Assembly (NCBI RefSeq): GCF_000230895.2
Contig: NC_016604.1
Coordinates: forward strand, 2,356,001-2,420,000
Source of the DNA: Mycolicibacterium rhodesiae NBB3
Lineage (GTDB): Bacteria > Actinomycetota > Actinomycetes > Mycobacteriales > Mycobacteriaceae
Reading direction: 5' to 3'
Length of the DNA stretch: 64,000 nt
Shown here: one piece after another, positions 8,725-16,569 of the stretch
Numbering within the stretch: the first letter of the stretch is position 1
Layout of the letters: each line of letters opens with the position of its first letter
Notes under the pieces: generated by a model
Database searches by the model: none
Seen by the model: the letters and a program-made list of their open reading frames with translations, nothing else
What the model was told of the DNA's origin: nothing
Made by a program: the position numbers and the translations under genes

Positions 8725-8756
8725 AAGACCGCCGGTCTCGGATACACGCGGTCTTT
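8725..8756 (+). terminator. Hairpin after the ChsB1-like gene
   Basis: AAGACCGC (8725-8732) pairs with GCGGTCTT (8748-8755) around a 15-base loop, two bases after the stop codon. Only three T residues follow, so it is a weak intrinsic terminator. It implies that mce4 has its own promoter. Confidence 0.6.
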
Positions 8757-8762
8757 CCGGAG

Positions 8763-8776
8763 TAGAACACGTTCTA
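8763..8776. promoter_or_regulatory. KstR operator 1 upstream of mce4
   Basis: TAGAACACGTTCTA is a full palindrome and a perfect match to TnnAACnnGTTnnA, just past the hairpin that ends the preceding unit and 224 bases before yrbE4A. Confidence 0.88.
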
Positions 8777-8851
8777 GAATGACCCACGTCACACCTGCCT
8801 TGACCAGCGCAAAGATCACAATTTGGACTAATTTCGCCGTTCTTTGACACT

Positions 8852-8865
8852 GCGAACTTGTTCTA
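8852..8865. promoter_or_regulatory. KstR-like operator 2 upstream of mce4
   Basis: GCGAACTTGTTCTA keeps AACnnGTTnnA but has G in place of the first T of the consensus. It lies 135 bases before the yrbE4A start and 76 bases after the perfect site, which would suit a two-site repressor arrangement around the mce4 promoter. Confidence 0.7.
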
Positions 8866-8999
8866 GTTAACATCAACGCGCTCAGTAAGAGCACCGCTTA
8901 AAGGGGGGCCCGCAAGCCTGCCGCGGCGACGAGATGCGAAGTCTTCGCCAACCGCGTGCATGCCGAATGGGCCCCTCAGTCACAGGATGGAGCCCGAGG

Positions 9000-9761
9000 T
9001 TGATCAAACAGCTCGCGGCACCTACCCGGGCCGTGGGCGGTTTTTTCGAAATGTCTCTCGACACCTTCATCAAGACCTTCCGGCGCCCTTTTCAGATTCG
9101 CGAGTACCTCGAGCAGACCTGGATGATCGCGAAAGTCTCGCTCATCCCGACGCTGCTGATCTCGATTCCATTCACTGTGCTGGTCGCGTTCACGCTCAAC
9201 ATCCTGCTGCGTGAGATCGGTGCCGCCGACCTGTCCGGGTCGGGCACCGCGTTCGGCACCGTGACCCAGCTGGGTCCGATCTCGACCGTGCTCGTCATCG
9301 CCGGTGCCGGTGCGACCGCCATCTGCGCCGACCTGGGTGCCCGCACCATCCGAGAAGAAATCGACGCGATGCGGGTGCTCGGCATCGATCCGATCCAGCG
9401 GCTCGTCGTACCGCGTGTGCTGGCGTCGACAACCGTCGCGCTGTTGCTCAACGGTCTGGTGATCGCGATCGGGCTTGTCGGTGGCTACGTCTTCTCCGTA
9501 CTGCTGCAGGGGGTGAACCCGGGCGCCTTCATCAACGGCCTGACCATCCTCACCGGGTTGGGCGAGCTGGTGATCTCAGAAGTGAAGGCCCTGCTGTTCG
9601 GTGTGATGGCCGGCCTCGTTGGTTGCTACCGGGGCCTGACGGTGAAGGGTGGACCCAAGGGCGTCGGAGAGGCGGTCAACGAGACCGTCATCTATGCCTT
9701 CATATGTCTGTTCGTGATCAACGTCCTGATGACCGCGATCGGCGTTAGGGTGCTGGGCTGA
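9000..9761 (+). CDS. yrbE4A: Mce4 permease YrbE4A
   Basis: An MlaE/YrbE-family integral membrane permease, 253 residues from a TTG at 9000. GGAG seven bases before that TTG and the start of conserved sequence (LIKQLAAPTRAVGGFFEMS) favour it over an ATG at 8934, which would add 22 unrelated residues. It contains LGARTIREEIDAMRVLGIDP, the conserved cytoplasmic EExDAM loop that contacts the ATPase. With YrbE4B it forms the membrane channel of the Mce4 cholesterol importer. The ATPase MceG is encoded elsewhere, as usual. Confidence 0.93.
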   Translation: MIKQLAAPTRAVGGFFEMSLDTFIKTFRRPFQIREYLEQTWMIAKVSLIPTLLISIPFTVLVAFTLNILLREIGAADLSGSGTAFGTVTQLGPISTVLVIAGAGATAICADLGARTIREEIDAMRVLGIDPIQRLVVPRVLASTTVALLLNGLVIAIGLVGGYVFSVLLQGVNPGAFINGLTILTGLGELVISEVKALLFGVMAGLVGCYRGLTVKGGPKGVGEAVNETVIYAFICLFVINVLMTAIGVRVLG

Positions 9762-9824
9762 TGAGCGTTCGCGCGAAGAAGAGACGGTGCTGATGAGCGT
9801 TCGCGCGAAGAAGAGACGGTGCTG
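9761..9824 (+). repeat. Perfect 32-bp tandem duplication between yrbE4A and yrbE4B
   Basis: 9761-9792 and 9793-9824 are identical. Each copy begins ATGAGC and encodes MSVRAKKRRC followed by TGA, and that TGA overlaps the next ATG by one base. The result is a chain yrbE4A stop, mini-ORF, mini-ORF, yrbE4B start, all joined by TGATG overlaps. The ten-codon peptides have no recognised function; the duplication may only affect coupling between the two permease genes. Confidence 0.95.
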
Positions 9825-10679
9825 ATGAGTCAGCTCGGGAACTACGACATCACGCTGCGGATGCGGCGGGCTTTCGGCTGGTTCCCGCGCGCGGTCGACT
9901 CGTTCGGCGAGCAGGCGCTGTTCTACGCCGAATCGATCCGGTACGTCCCGAACGCGGTGCGGCGTTACGGCAAAGAGACGACCCGGCTGATCGCGGAGAT
10001 GACGCTGGGCACCGGCGCGCTGATACTCATCGGCGGCACGGTCGGCGTCGCGGCCTTCCTCACGCTCGCCTCGGGCGGTGTCATCGCCGTTCAGGGCTAC
10101 GAGTCACTGGGCAATATCGGCATCGAAGCGCTGACCGGTTTCCTGTCCGCCTACCTCAACGTCCGCATCGTCGCGCCGATCATCGCCGGCATAGCGCTCG
10201 CCGCCACCATCGGCGCGGGCACGACCGCCCAATTGGGTGCGATGCGCATCGCCGAGGAGATCGACGCCGTCGAAGCGATGGCCGTGCACTCGGTGTCCTA
10301 CATGGTGTCCACGCGCATCGTGGCCGGACTGGTCGCCATCATCCCGCTGTACTCGTTGGCCACGTTGGCCGCGTTCTTCTCGGCACGCACCATCACCGTG
10401 TACGTCAACGGACAGTCCGCCGGCCTGTACGACCACTACTTCAACACGTTCCTGATCCCGACCGACCTGTTGTGGTCTTTCGTTCAGGCCATCGTGATGG
10501 CGATCGCGGTGATGCTGGTTCATACCTACTACGGCTACAACGCATCCGGCGGACCGGTCGGCGTGGGCATCGCCGTCGGAAAGGCGGTTCGGACGTCGCT
10601 GATCATCGTGGTCATCATCACCCTGTTCATATCCCTCGGCGTCTACGGCGCCACCGGTAACTTCAATCTGTCGGGCTGA
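9825..10679 (+). CDS. yrbE4B: Mce4 permease YrbE4B
   Basis: The second MlaE/YrbE permease, 284 residues from ATG 9825 (MSQLGNYD). It has several hydrophobic spans and the loop QLGAMRIAEEIDAVEAMAVH, the counterpart of the YrbE4A EExDAM loop. An ATG six bases upstream lies inside the tandem repeat and is less likely. It pairs with YrbE4A in the Mce4 transporter and is followed 15 bases later by mce4A. Confidence 0.93.
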   Translation: MSQLGNYDITLRMRRAFGWFPRAVDSFGEQALFYAESIRYVPNAVRRYGKETTRLIAEMTLGTGALILIGGTVGVAAFLTLASGGVIAVQGYESLGNIGIEALTGFLSAYLNVRIVAPIIAGIALAATIGAGTTAQLGAMRIAEEIDAVEAMAVHSVSYMVSTRIVAGLVAIIPLYSLATLAAFFSARTITVYVNGQSAGLYDHYFNTFLIPTDLLWSFVQAIVMAIAVMLVHTYYGYNASGGPVGVGIAVGKAVRTSLIIVVIITLFISLGVYGATGNFNLSG

Positions 10680-10694
10680 GGGGGAGAGAGCGCC

Positions 10695-11885
10695 GTGTCG
10701 AGGAAAGCCGCGATAAGGATCGCCGCCGCAGTGCTGGCGGTGATCATCGTGGCGTTCACGGTGTTCACCTACCTCTCCTACAGCGCCGCATTCACCAAGA
10801 CCGACACCGTGACGGTGACGTCGTCGCGTGCCGGTCTGGTGATGGACAAGGGCGCCAAGGTCAAGTACCGCGGCATCCAGATCGGCGAGGTCGAAGGCAT
10901 CGAGTACACCGGCGAGCAGGCGAAGCTGACGCTGAAGATCAATCGCGGCGAGATGCGCTACGTCCCGTCCAATGCGCCGGTGCGTATCGCCAGCACAACC
11001 GTGTTCGGTGCGAAGTCAGTGGAATTCCTTGCGCCGGAGCAGCCGTCCGGTTCGTCGTTGCGCCCCGGCGCCGTCGTCCAGGCCGAAGCGGTACAACTGG
11101 AGGCCAACACGCTGTTCCAGACCTTGATCGAGGTACTGGACAAGATCAATCCCATCCATCTGAACGCGACCATGTCGGCGATCGCGGAGGGACTGCGCGG
11201 TCACGGTGACGACTTCGGCGCGACCACGGCGGGTCTGAATCAGTTCCTCGCGCAACTGAACCCGAAGTTGCCGACGGTTGAGACGCTGCTTTCACAGTCG
11301 GCGACGGTCGCCAACATCTACGGCGACGCCGGGCCTGACCTGGTGACCGTGATCAACAATGTGCCGACGATCAGCAAGACCATCGTCGACGAAAAGGAGA
11401 ATCTGAACGCGACGTTGCTCGCGACGATCGGCCTCGCGGACGAGGGCACCGCAACGCTGGAACCGGGCGCGGACGACTACATCGCCGCGATCCAGCGTCT
11501 GCGCGCGCCGTTGAAGGTGCTTGGCGACTACTCGCCCGAACTCGGCTGCATCCTCCAGGGTGTGGCGAAGGGTGTTCAGCGCGGCAGCCAGATCGTCGGT
11601 GGCCGAAAGCCCGGCGCGATGGTCAGTTCCAGCTTCGTGCTCGGCGTGCCGTCGTACACCTACCCCGAGAGTCTGCCGATCGTGAACGCGACGGGTGGTC
11701 CGAACTGCCGCGGACTTCCCGACCTCCCCAATAAGGAATTCGGCGGTTCGTTCTACCGGTCGCCATTCCTGGTGACCGACAACGCCTACATCCCCTATGA
11801 GCCGTTCACCGAGGTCCAGGTCGACGCTCCGAACACGTTCCAGTTCCTCTTCAACGGCGCCTTCGCAGAGCGGGACGACTTCTGA
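10695..11885 (+). CDS. mce4A: Mce-family protein Mce4A
   Basis: A 396-residue protein starting with GTG at 10695 after a GGGGGAGAG ribosome site. It has an N-terminal membrane anchor (IAAAVLAVIIVAFTVFTYLS), an MCE/MlaD beta domain (about residues 35-115, with KVKYRGIQIGEVEGIEY), and a long helical C-terminal part. MCE proteins assemble into a hexameric, tube-like path for lipid across the periplasm; Mce4 handles cholesterol. The stop codon overlaps the mce4B ATG. Confidence 0.93.
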   Translation: MSRKAAIRIAAAVLAVIIVAFTVFTYLSYSAAFTKTDTVTVTSSRAGLVMDKGAKVKYRGIQIGEVEGIEYTGEQAKLTLKINRGEMRYVPSNAPVRIASTTVFGAKSVEFLAPEQPSGSSLRPGAVVQAEAVQLEANTLFQTLIEVLDKINPIHLNATMSAIAEGLRGHGDDFGATTAGLNQFLAQLNPKLPTVETLLSQSATVANIYGDAGPDLVTVINNVPTISKTIVDEKENLNATLLATIGLADEGTATLEPGADDYIAAIQRLRAPLKVLGDYSPELGCILQGVAKGVQRGSQIVGGRKPGAMVSSSFVLGVPSYTYPESLPIVNATGGPNCRGLPDLPNKEFGGSFYRSPFLVTDNAYIPYEPFTEVQVDAPNTFQFLFNGAFAERDDF

Positions 11886-12922
11886 TGGTCAACCACAGGT
11901 CGATCTTGATCAAGGTGAGCATCTTCGTGGTGGTCATGGTGTTGGTGTCCGCCGCTCTGGTCGTGATATTCGGCGAGTTCCGGTTCGCCTCCAATAGCAG
12001 CTACCACGCCACCTTCAAGGACGCCTCACGCCTCGAGAACGGCAACGACGTCCGGATCGCCGGTGTTCCAGTGGGCACTGTCGAGGGTGTAAAGCTGAAT
12101 CCTGACAACACCGTCGACGTGGCGTTCAGTCTCGACAAGAAGTACCAGTTGTACACGTCGTCGCGGGCCGTGATCCGCTACGAGAACCTGGTCGGCGATC
12201 GCTTCATGGAGATCACCTCGGGCCCGGGCGATCTGATGAAACTGCCCCCCGGTGGCGTGGTCTCGATCAACCAGACGCAGCCGGCCCTGGATCTCGACGC
12301 GCTGCTCGGTGGTCTGCGACCCGTTGTCAAGGGTCTCAACGGCGACCAGGTCAACCAAATCAGCAACGCGATCCTGGAACTGCTGCAAGGCCAGGGGGGT
12401 GCGCTGCAGCAATTGCTCTCGGAGACGGGAACTTTCAGCAAGACCCTCGGCGATCGCTACCAGGTGATCTCGGAGGTCATCCAGAATCTCAACCAGGTGC
12501 TCGGGACCATCGACGACAAGAGCGTTGAGTTCAACGCCAGCATCGACGAACTCCAGAAGCTGGTCACCGGACTGGCGGAGGGCCGCGATCCGATCGCGGG
12601 AGCGATTCAGCCGCTGGCGACGGCGGAAACGAGTCTGACCGACATGCTGACCAACTCGAGACGCCCGATCCAGGGCGTGCTGGAGAACCTCCGCCCGCTG
12701 GCGACCGAGTTCGACAACCGCAAGGCCGAGGTCAATGCAGCGATCGAACCGCTGGCCGAGAATTATCTGAGGCTCAATTCGCTTGGTGCGTATGGGTCGT
12801 ACTTCAACTACTACATCTGTGCGGCGACCCTCAAATTCAACGGGCCGGCAGGCAGCGACATCTTCCTGCCGATCGGCGGCGTGCCGGATCCATCGAAAGG
12901 CAGGTGCTCAGAGAATGGATAA
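11885..12922 (+). CDS. mce4B: Mce-family protein Mce4B
   Basis: A 345-residue MCE protein with an N-terminal transmembrane anchor (VVVMVLVSAALVVIF) and an MCE domain reading NDVRIAGVPVGTVEGVKL. A predicted helical tail and a short cysteine-containing C-terminus (YYICAATLKF) follow. It forms one subunit of the Mce4 ring. Start and stop overlap its neighbours by one and eight bases, so the operon is tightly coupled. Confidence 0.93.
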   Translation: MVNHRSILIKVSIFVVVMVLVSAALVVIFGEFRFASNSSYHATFKDASRLENGNDVRIAGVPVGTVEGVKLNPDNTVDVAFSLDKKYQLYTSSRAVIRYENLVGDRFMEITSGPGDLMKLPPGGVVSINQTQPALDLDALLGGLRPVVKGLNGDQVNQISNAILELLQGQGGALQQLLSETGTFSKTLGDRYQVISEVIQNLNQVLGTIDDKSVEFNASIDELQKLVTGLAEGRDPIAGAIQPLATAETSLTDMLTNSRRPIQGVLENLRPLATEFDNRKAEVNAAIEPLAENYLRLNSLGAYGSYFNYYICAATLKFNGPAGSDIFLPIGGVPDPSKGRCSENG

Positions 12923-13961
12923 AACCCTGCGCGCGGGCATTTTCGGGGTCGCGGTCGTGATGATGGTGTTGATCGTGGCGTTCGGCTACAACACGCTGCC
13001 CTTCTATCCGCAAGGCAAGTCCTACGAGGCCTTCTTCGCCGATGCCGGTGGCATCTCGCCGGGCAACGACGTGAACATCTCCGGCATCACGGTCGGCAAG
13101 GTGAACGATGTCGCCCTCGCCGGCGACGTCGCCAAGGTGACGTTCACCGTCGATCGCGACGTCAGGCTGGGCGACCAGACGCTGGTGTCGATCCGGACCG
13201 ACACCGTCCTCGGTGAGAGGTCGCTGGGGGTGGTCCCTGGCGGTAGTGGGTCGGTGACATCGATTCCGGTGGGCCGCACCACAGTTCCGTACACCTTGAA
13301 CATGGCTCTGCAGGATCTCGGCCAGAACTCCGCTGCGCTCGACAAGGACCAGTTGACCCAGGCGTTGCAGGTACTGACCGATTCGTTCCGCGATGCGACT
13401 CCCGAACTGCGCCGTACGCTCGACGGGGTGGCCGAGTTGTCGCGCAGCATCAACGCCAACGACGAGGCGCTGGGCCAGCTGCTGACCCGGGCGAAGTCGG
13501 TGACCGCAACGCTCGCCGACCGGGCCGGTCAGGTGAACCAACTCGTGACCGACGGCAATCAGCTCTTCGCCGCCCTTGATGAGCGACGCGCCGCGCTGAG
13601 CACCCTGATCGCCGGCATCGACGACGTCTCACAGCAGATTTCGGGGTTCGTTGCCGACAACCGCCGTGAATTCGGGCCGGCACTGAAGAAGCTGAATCTG
13701 GTGATGGACAATCTGCTCGAACGTCGTGAGCACATCAGCGAGGCGCTGAAGCGTCTGCCGCCGTACGCCACCGCTCTCGGCGAGTCGGTCGGTTCGGGTT
13801 CAGGCTTCATGGTGAACCTGCCCAATGCGATTCCGAACAACACGCAGACCGCGGCGCTCCTGGATCTCTACTTTCAGCCGGGCAAGATTCCGGACAGCCT
13901 GTCCGACCTCCTGCGCGGGTTCATCAATGAGCGCATTATCATAAGGCCGAAATCACCGTGA
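12915..13961 (+). CDS. mce4C: Mce-family protein Mce4C
   Basis: A 348-residue MCE protein. The ATG at 12915 (MDKTLRAGIFGVAVVMMVLI) gives a proper N-terminal anchor and overlaps the end of mce4B; a longer in-frame extension upstream is antagonised by the mce4B coding frame and has no membrane anchor. The MCE domain has NDVNISGITVGKVNDVAL. The C-terminal half is a coiled helical region, and the sequence ends NERIIIRPKSP. Confidence 0.93.
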   Translation: MDKTLRAGIFGVAVVMMVLIVAFGYNTLPFYPQGKSYEAFFADAGGISPGNDVNISGITVGKVNDVALAGDVAKVTFTVDRDVRLGDQTLVSIRTDTVLGERSLGVVPGGSGSVTSIPVGRTTVPYTLNMALQDLGQNSAALDKDQLTQALQVLTDSFRDATPELRRTLDGVAELSRSINANDEALGQLLTRAKSVTATLADRAGQVNQLVTDGNQLFAALDERRAALSTLIAGIDDVSQQISGFVADNRREFGPALKKLNLVMDNLLERREHISEALKRLPPYATALGESVGSGSGFMVNLPNAIPNNTQTAALLDLYFQPGKIPDSLSDLLRGFINERIIIRPKSP

Positions 13962-15376
13962 GCCGCTGGATTCGTATCGGGATAATCGCAGCGCTGGTGG
14001 TGGCGCTGATCGGTGGTGTGTCCGTGATCTGGCCGAAGGTCAGCACGTACCAGGTGACGGGCTACTTCGCGTCGGCAGCAGGGCTGTACCCGGGCGACGA
14101 GGTCCGCGTCGTCGGCGTTCCGGTCGGCTCGATCGAATCGATCACGCCGCAGGCCGATGCCGTCAAGGTCACCATGCGGGTCAAGGACGGTGTCAAAGTG
14201 CCCGCCGACGCGCGCGCGGTGATCATGTCGCCAAATCTGGTGGCGGCCAGATTCATTCAGCTCACCCCGGCTTTCCAACAGGGCTCGGCGATGAAGGACG
14301 GCGGCACCATCGCGTTGGAGCGGACCGCCGTTCCGGTGGAGTGGGACGACGTCAAGACCGAACTGACCAGGCTCAGCCAGCAGCTCGGCCCCGCGGCGGG
14401 CCAGGTTCAGGGACCGTTGAGCCAGTTCGTCAATCAGGCCGCCGACACCTTCGACGGTAACGGCGACTCGTTCCGGCAGGCCCTGCGTGAGCTGTCGCAG
14501 ACCTCGGGGCGGCTGGGTGACTCCAGCACCGACCTGTTCGGCACGGTGAAGAATCTGCAGATCCTGGTTGACGCACTGTCCAAGAGCAACGAGCAAATCG
14601 TCCAATTCAGCGGACATTTGGCCTCGGTATCTCAGGTGCTGGCCGACAGCTCGGTGGGACTCAACGACACCTTGGGCAGCCTCAACCAGGCGCTGTCAGA
14701 CATTCGTGGATTCCTCGACGAGCACAACGAGGTGTTGATCGGCAGCATCGAACGGATCACCGACTTCACCAGCATCCTGACCAACCAGACCGACGACGTC
14801 GAGCAGATCCTGCACGTCCTGCCGAACGCGATGGCCAACTTCTACAACATCTACAACCCTGCCCAGGGCACCGCCAACGGTCTGCTGGGCCTTCCGGAGT
14901 TCGCGAACCCGGTGCAGTTCATCTGCGGCAGTTTCGAAACGGCGGGAATGCCCGATTACGACAAGCGGGCCGAGATCTGTCGTCAGCGGATCGCGCCGGT
15001 GCTCAAACGCCTCGCGATGAACTTCCCGCCGTTCATGGAGCACGGGATCAACACGATCACGGCGTACAAGGGACAGGTCATCTACGACACCCCGGCGACC
15101 CAGGCCAAGGCGCAGACCTACATCCCGTATCTGGAGTGGATCCCGTCCGAAGGGCGGTTCCCGCCCCGTGCCGGCGAACCGACGGGCGACCCCAGTGCGT
15201 TGCTGGTGCCCCAGAGGCCGGTTCCGGGTCCGCCGCCCCCGGCGCAGCCGTACACGCTCGGTCCGGTGATTCTGCCGCCGGGACCCGCGCCGGCAGGTCC
15301 GCCTCCCGGTCCGGCTCCGGGCCCGCCCCCTGGTCCGCTTCCGGCCGAGGCCGCTCTCCCGGGAGGTGGGGGATGA
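13958..15376 (+). CDS. mce4D: Mce-family protein Mce4D
   Basis: A 472-residue MCE protein starting with GTG at 13958, overlapping mce4C by four bases. It has an N-terminal anchor, an MCE domain (DEVRVVGVPVGSIESITP), the helical region, and a long proline- and glycine-rich tail over roughly the last 70 residues. Such tails are usual in MceD and MceF and may span or contact the peptidoglycan layer. Confidence 0.93.
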   Translation: MSRWIRIGIIAALVVALIGGVSVIWPKVSTYQVTGYFASAAGLYPGDEVRVVGVPVGSIESITPQADAVKVTMRVKDGVKVPADARAVIMSPNLVAARFIQLTPAFQQGSAMKDGGTIALERTAVPVEWDDVKTELTRLSQQLGPAAGQVQGPLSQFVNQAADTFDGNGDSFRQALRELSQTSGRLGDSSTDLFGTVKNLQILVDALSKSNEQIVQFSGHLASVSQVLADSSVGLNDTLGSLNQALSDIRGFLDEHNEVLIGSIERITDFTSILTNQTDDVEQILHVLPNAMANFYNIYNPAQGTANGLLGLPEFANPVQFICGSFETAGMPDYDKRAEICRQRIAPVLKRLAMNFPPFMEHGINTITAYKGQVIYDTPATQAKAQTYIPYLEWIPSEGRFPPRAGEPTGDPSALLVPQRPVPGPPPPAQPYTLGPVILPPGPAPAGPPPGPAPGPPPGPLPAEAALPGGGG

Positions 15377-16569
15377 CACGAAAGTCGTTGAGAATCAACG
15401 CCGGGCGCGTAACCCGCCGGACCGTCGCCATCGGCTCGGGTGCCGTGCTGCTCGCCGGCTGCCAGTTCGGTGGCTTGAACTCGCTGAACATGCCGGGCAC
15501 TCAGGGCCACGGCAAGGGCTCCTTCTCGATCACCGTGGAAGTGCCCGACGTGGCCACGTTGCCGCAGAACTCGCCTGTGATGGTCGACAACGTCACGGTC
15601 GGCAGCGTGTCGGGTATCGAAGCCGTTCAGCGCGAGGACGGCACCTTCTACGCGGCGGTGAAACTCTCGCTGGACGAGAACGTCAGGCTGCCAGCCAACT
15701 CGACCGCGAAGGTCGCCCAGACCTCGCTGTTGGGTTCACAACACATCGAATTGGCGCCGCCGGTCGGCGAGGCGCCGGTCGGCGAAATGCGTCAAGGACT
15801 GCAGATTCCGCTGAGCGACAGCAGGGGCTATCCGACAACCGAGGAAGTGCTGTCCGCGTTGGGTGTCGTCGTCAACAAGGGCAACCTCGGTGCGTTGCAA
15901 GACATCACGCAGGAGATTTACAACGGGGTGGCCGGTCGTGAGGGTCAGTTCGCAGGCCTGATCCCGCGGCTCGCCGAACTGGCCTCGTCGCTGAATCGGC
16001 AGACCGACGACATCATCTCGACGGCCGAAGGACTGAACCGATTCGGCGGAGTCCTGGCGCGTAGCAAGGACAGTCTGGGGCGCGCGCTGGACACGCTTCC
16101 CGGAGCGCTGAAGGTCCTCAACGAGAATCGCGCCCAGATCGTCGACGCCTTCGCCGCGCTGCAGCGCCTCGCCACCGTGGGGGCGCGGATCCTGTCGCAA
16201 ACCAGCGATGATTTCGCCAAGGACATGAAGGACCTGTACTCGGTGATCAAGCCGCTCAACGACAACCGCGGGGATTTCGTGTCCGCCCTCAACGGCTTGG
16301 TGACCTTCCCGTTCCCGGCCAAGAACCTGCCTCGGGTGGCCAGAGGCGACTACTTCAACATCTTTTCGGTATTCGATCTGACCATCCGCCGACTCGGCGA
16401 GACCATCTTCACGACGTCGTTCTTCGACCCGAACATGAAGCGTCTCGCCGAAGTCGTCAACCCGCCGGAATTCCTCACCGGTGAAATGGCGAACCTGTCG
16501 GGGCAGGCTGCAGATCCGTTCCAGATTCCGCCCGGCACGGCGTCGGGTCAGGAGGTGCCGCCCGAGTAA
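15373..16569 (+). CDS. mce4E: Mce-family lipoprotein Mce4E (LprN)
   Basis: A 398-residue MCE protein with a lipoprotein signal: MTRKSLRINAGRVTRRTVAI, then a hydrophobic stretch ending LLAGC at the lipobox cysteine. The E position of mce operons regularly encodes the lipoprotein (LprN in M. tuberculosis). The ATG at 15373 overlaps the mce4D stop. The MCE domain contains MVDNVTVGSVSGIEAV. It is tethered by lipid rather than by a membrane helix. Confidence 0.93.
   Translation: MTRKSLRINAGRVTRRTVAIGSGAVLLAGCQFGGLNSLNMPGTQGHGKGSFSITVEVPDVATLPQNSPVMVDNVTVGSVSGIEAVQREDGTFYAAVKLSLDENVRLPANSTAKVAQTSLLGSQHIELAPPVGEAPVGEMRQGLQIPLSDSRGYPTTEEVLSALGVVVNKGNLGALQDITQEIYNGVAGREGQFAGLIPRLAELASSLNRQTDDIISTAEGLNRFGGVLARSKDSLGRALDTLPGALKVLNENRAQIVDAFAALQRLATVGARILSQTSDDFAKDMKDLYSVIKPLNDNRGDFVSALNGLVTFPFPAKNLPRVARGDYFNIFSVFDLTIRRLGETIFTTSFFDPNMKRLAEVVNPPEFLTGEMANLSGQAADPFQIPPGTASGQEVPPE

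Noticed and set aside
7461..8897. TAAGAGCACCGC shared by the fadE26-fdxD gap (7461-7472) and the mce4 leader (8886-8897)
   Set aside because: A 12-base match can occur by chance in this much sequence, and its position relative to genes and KstR sites differs.
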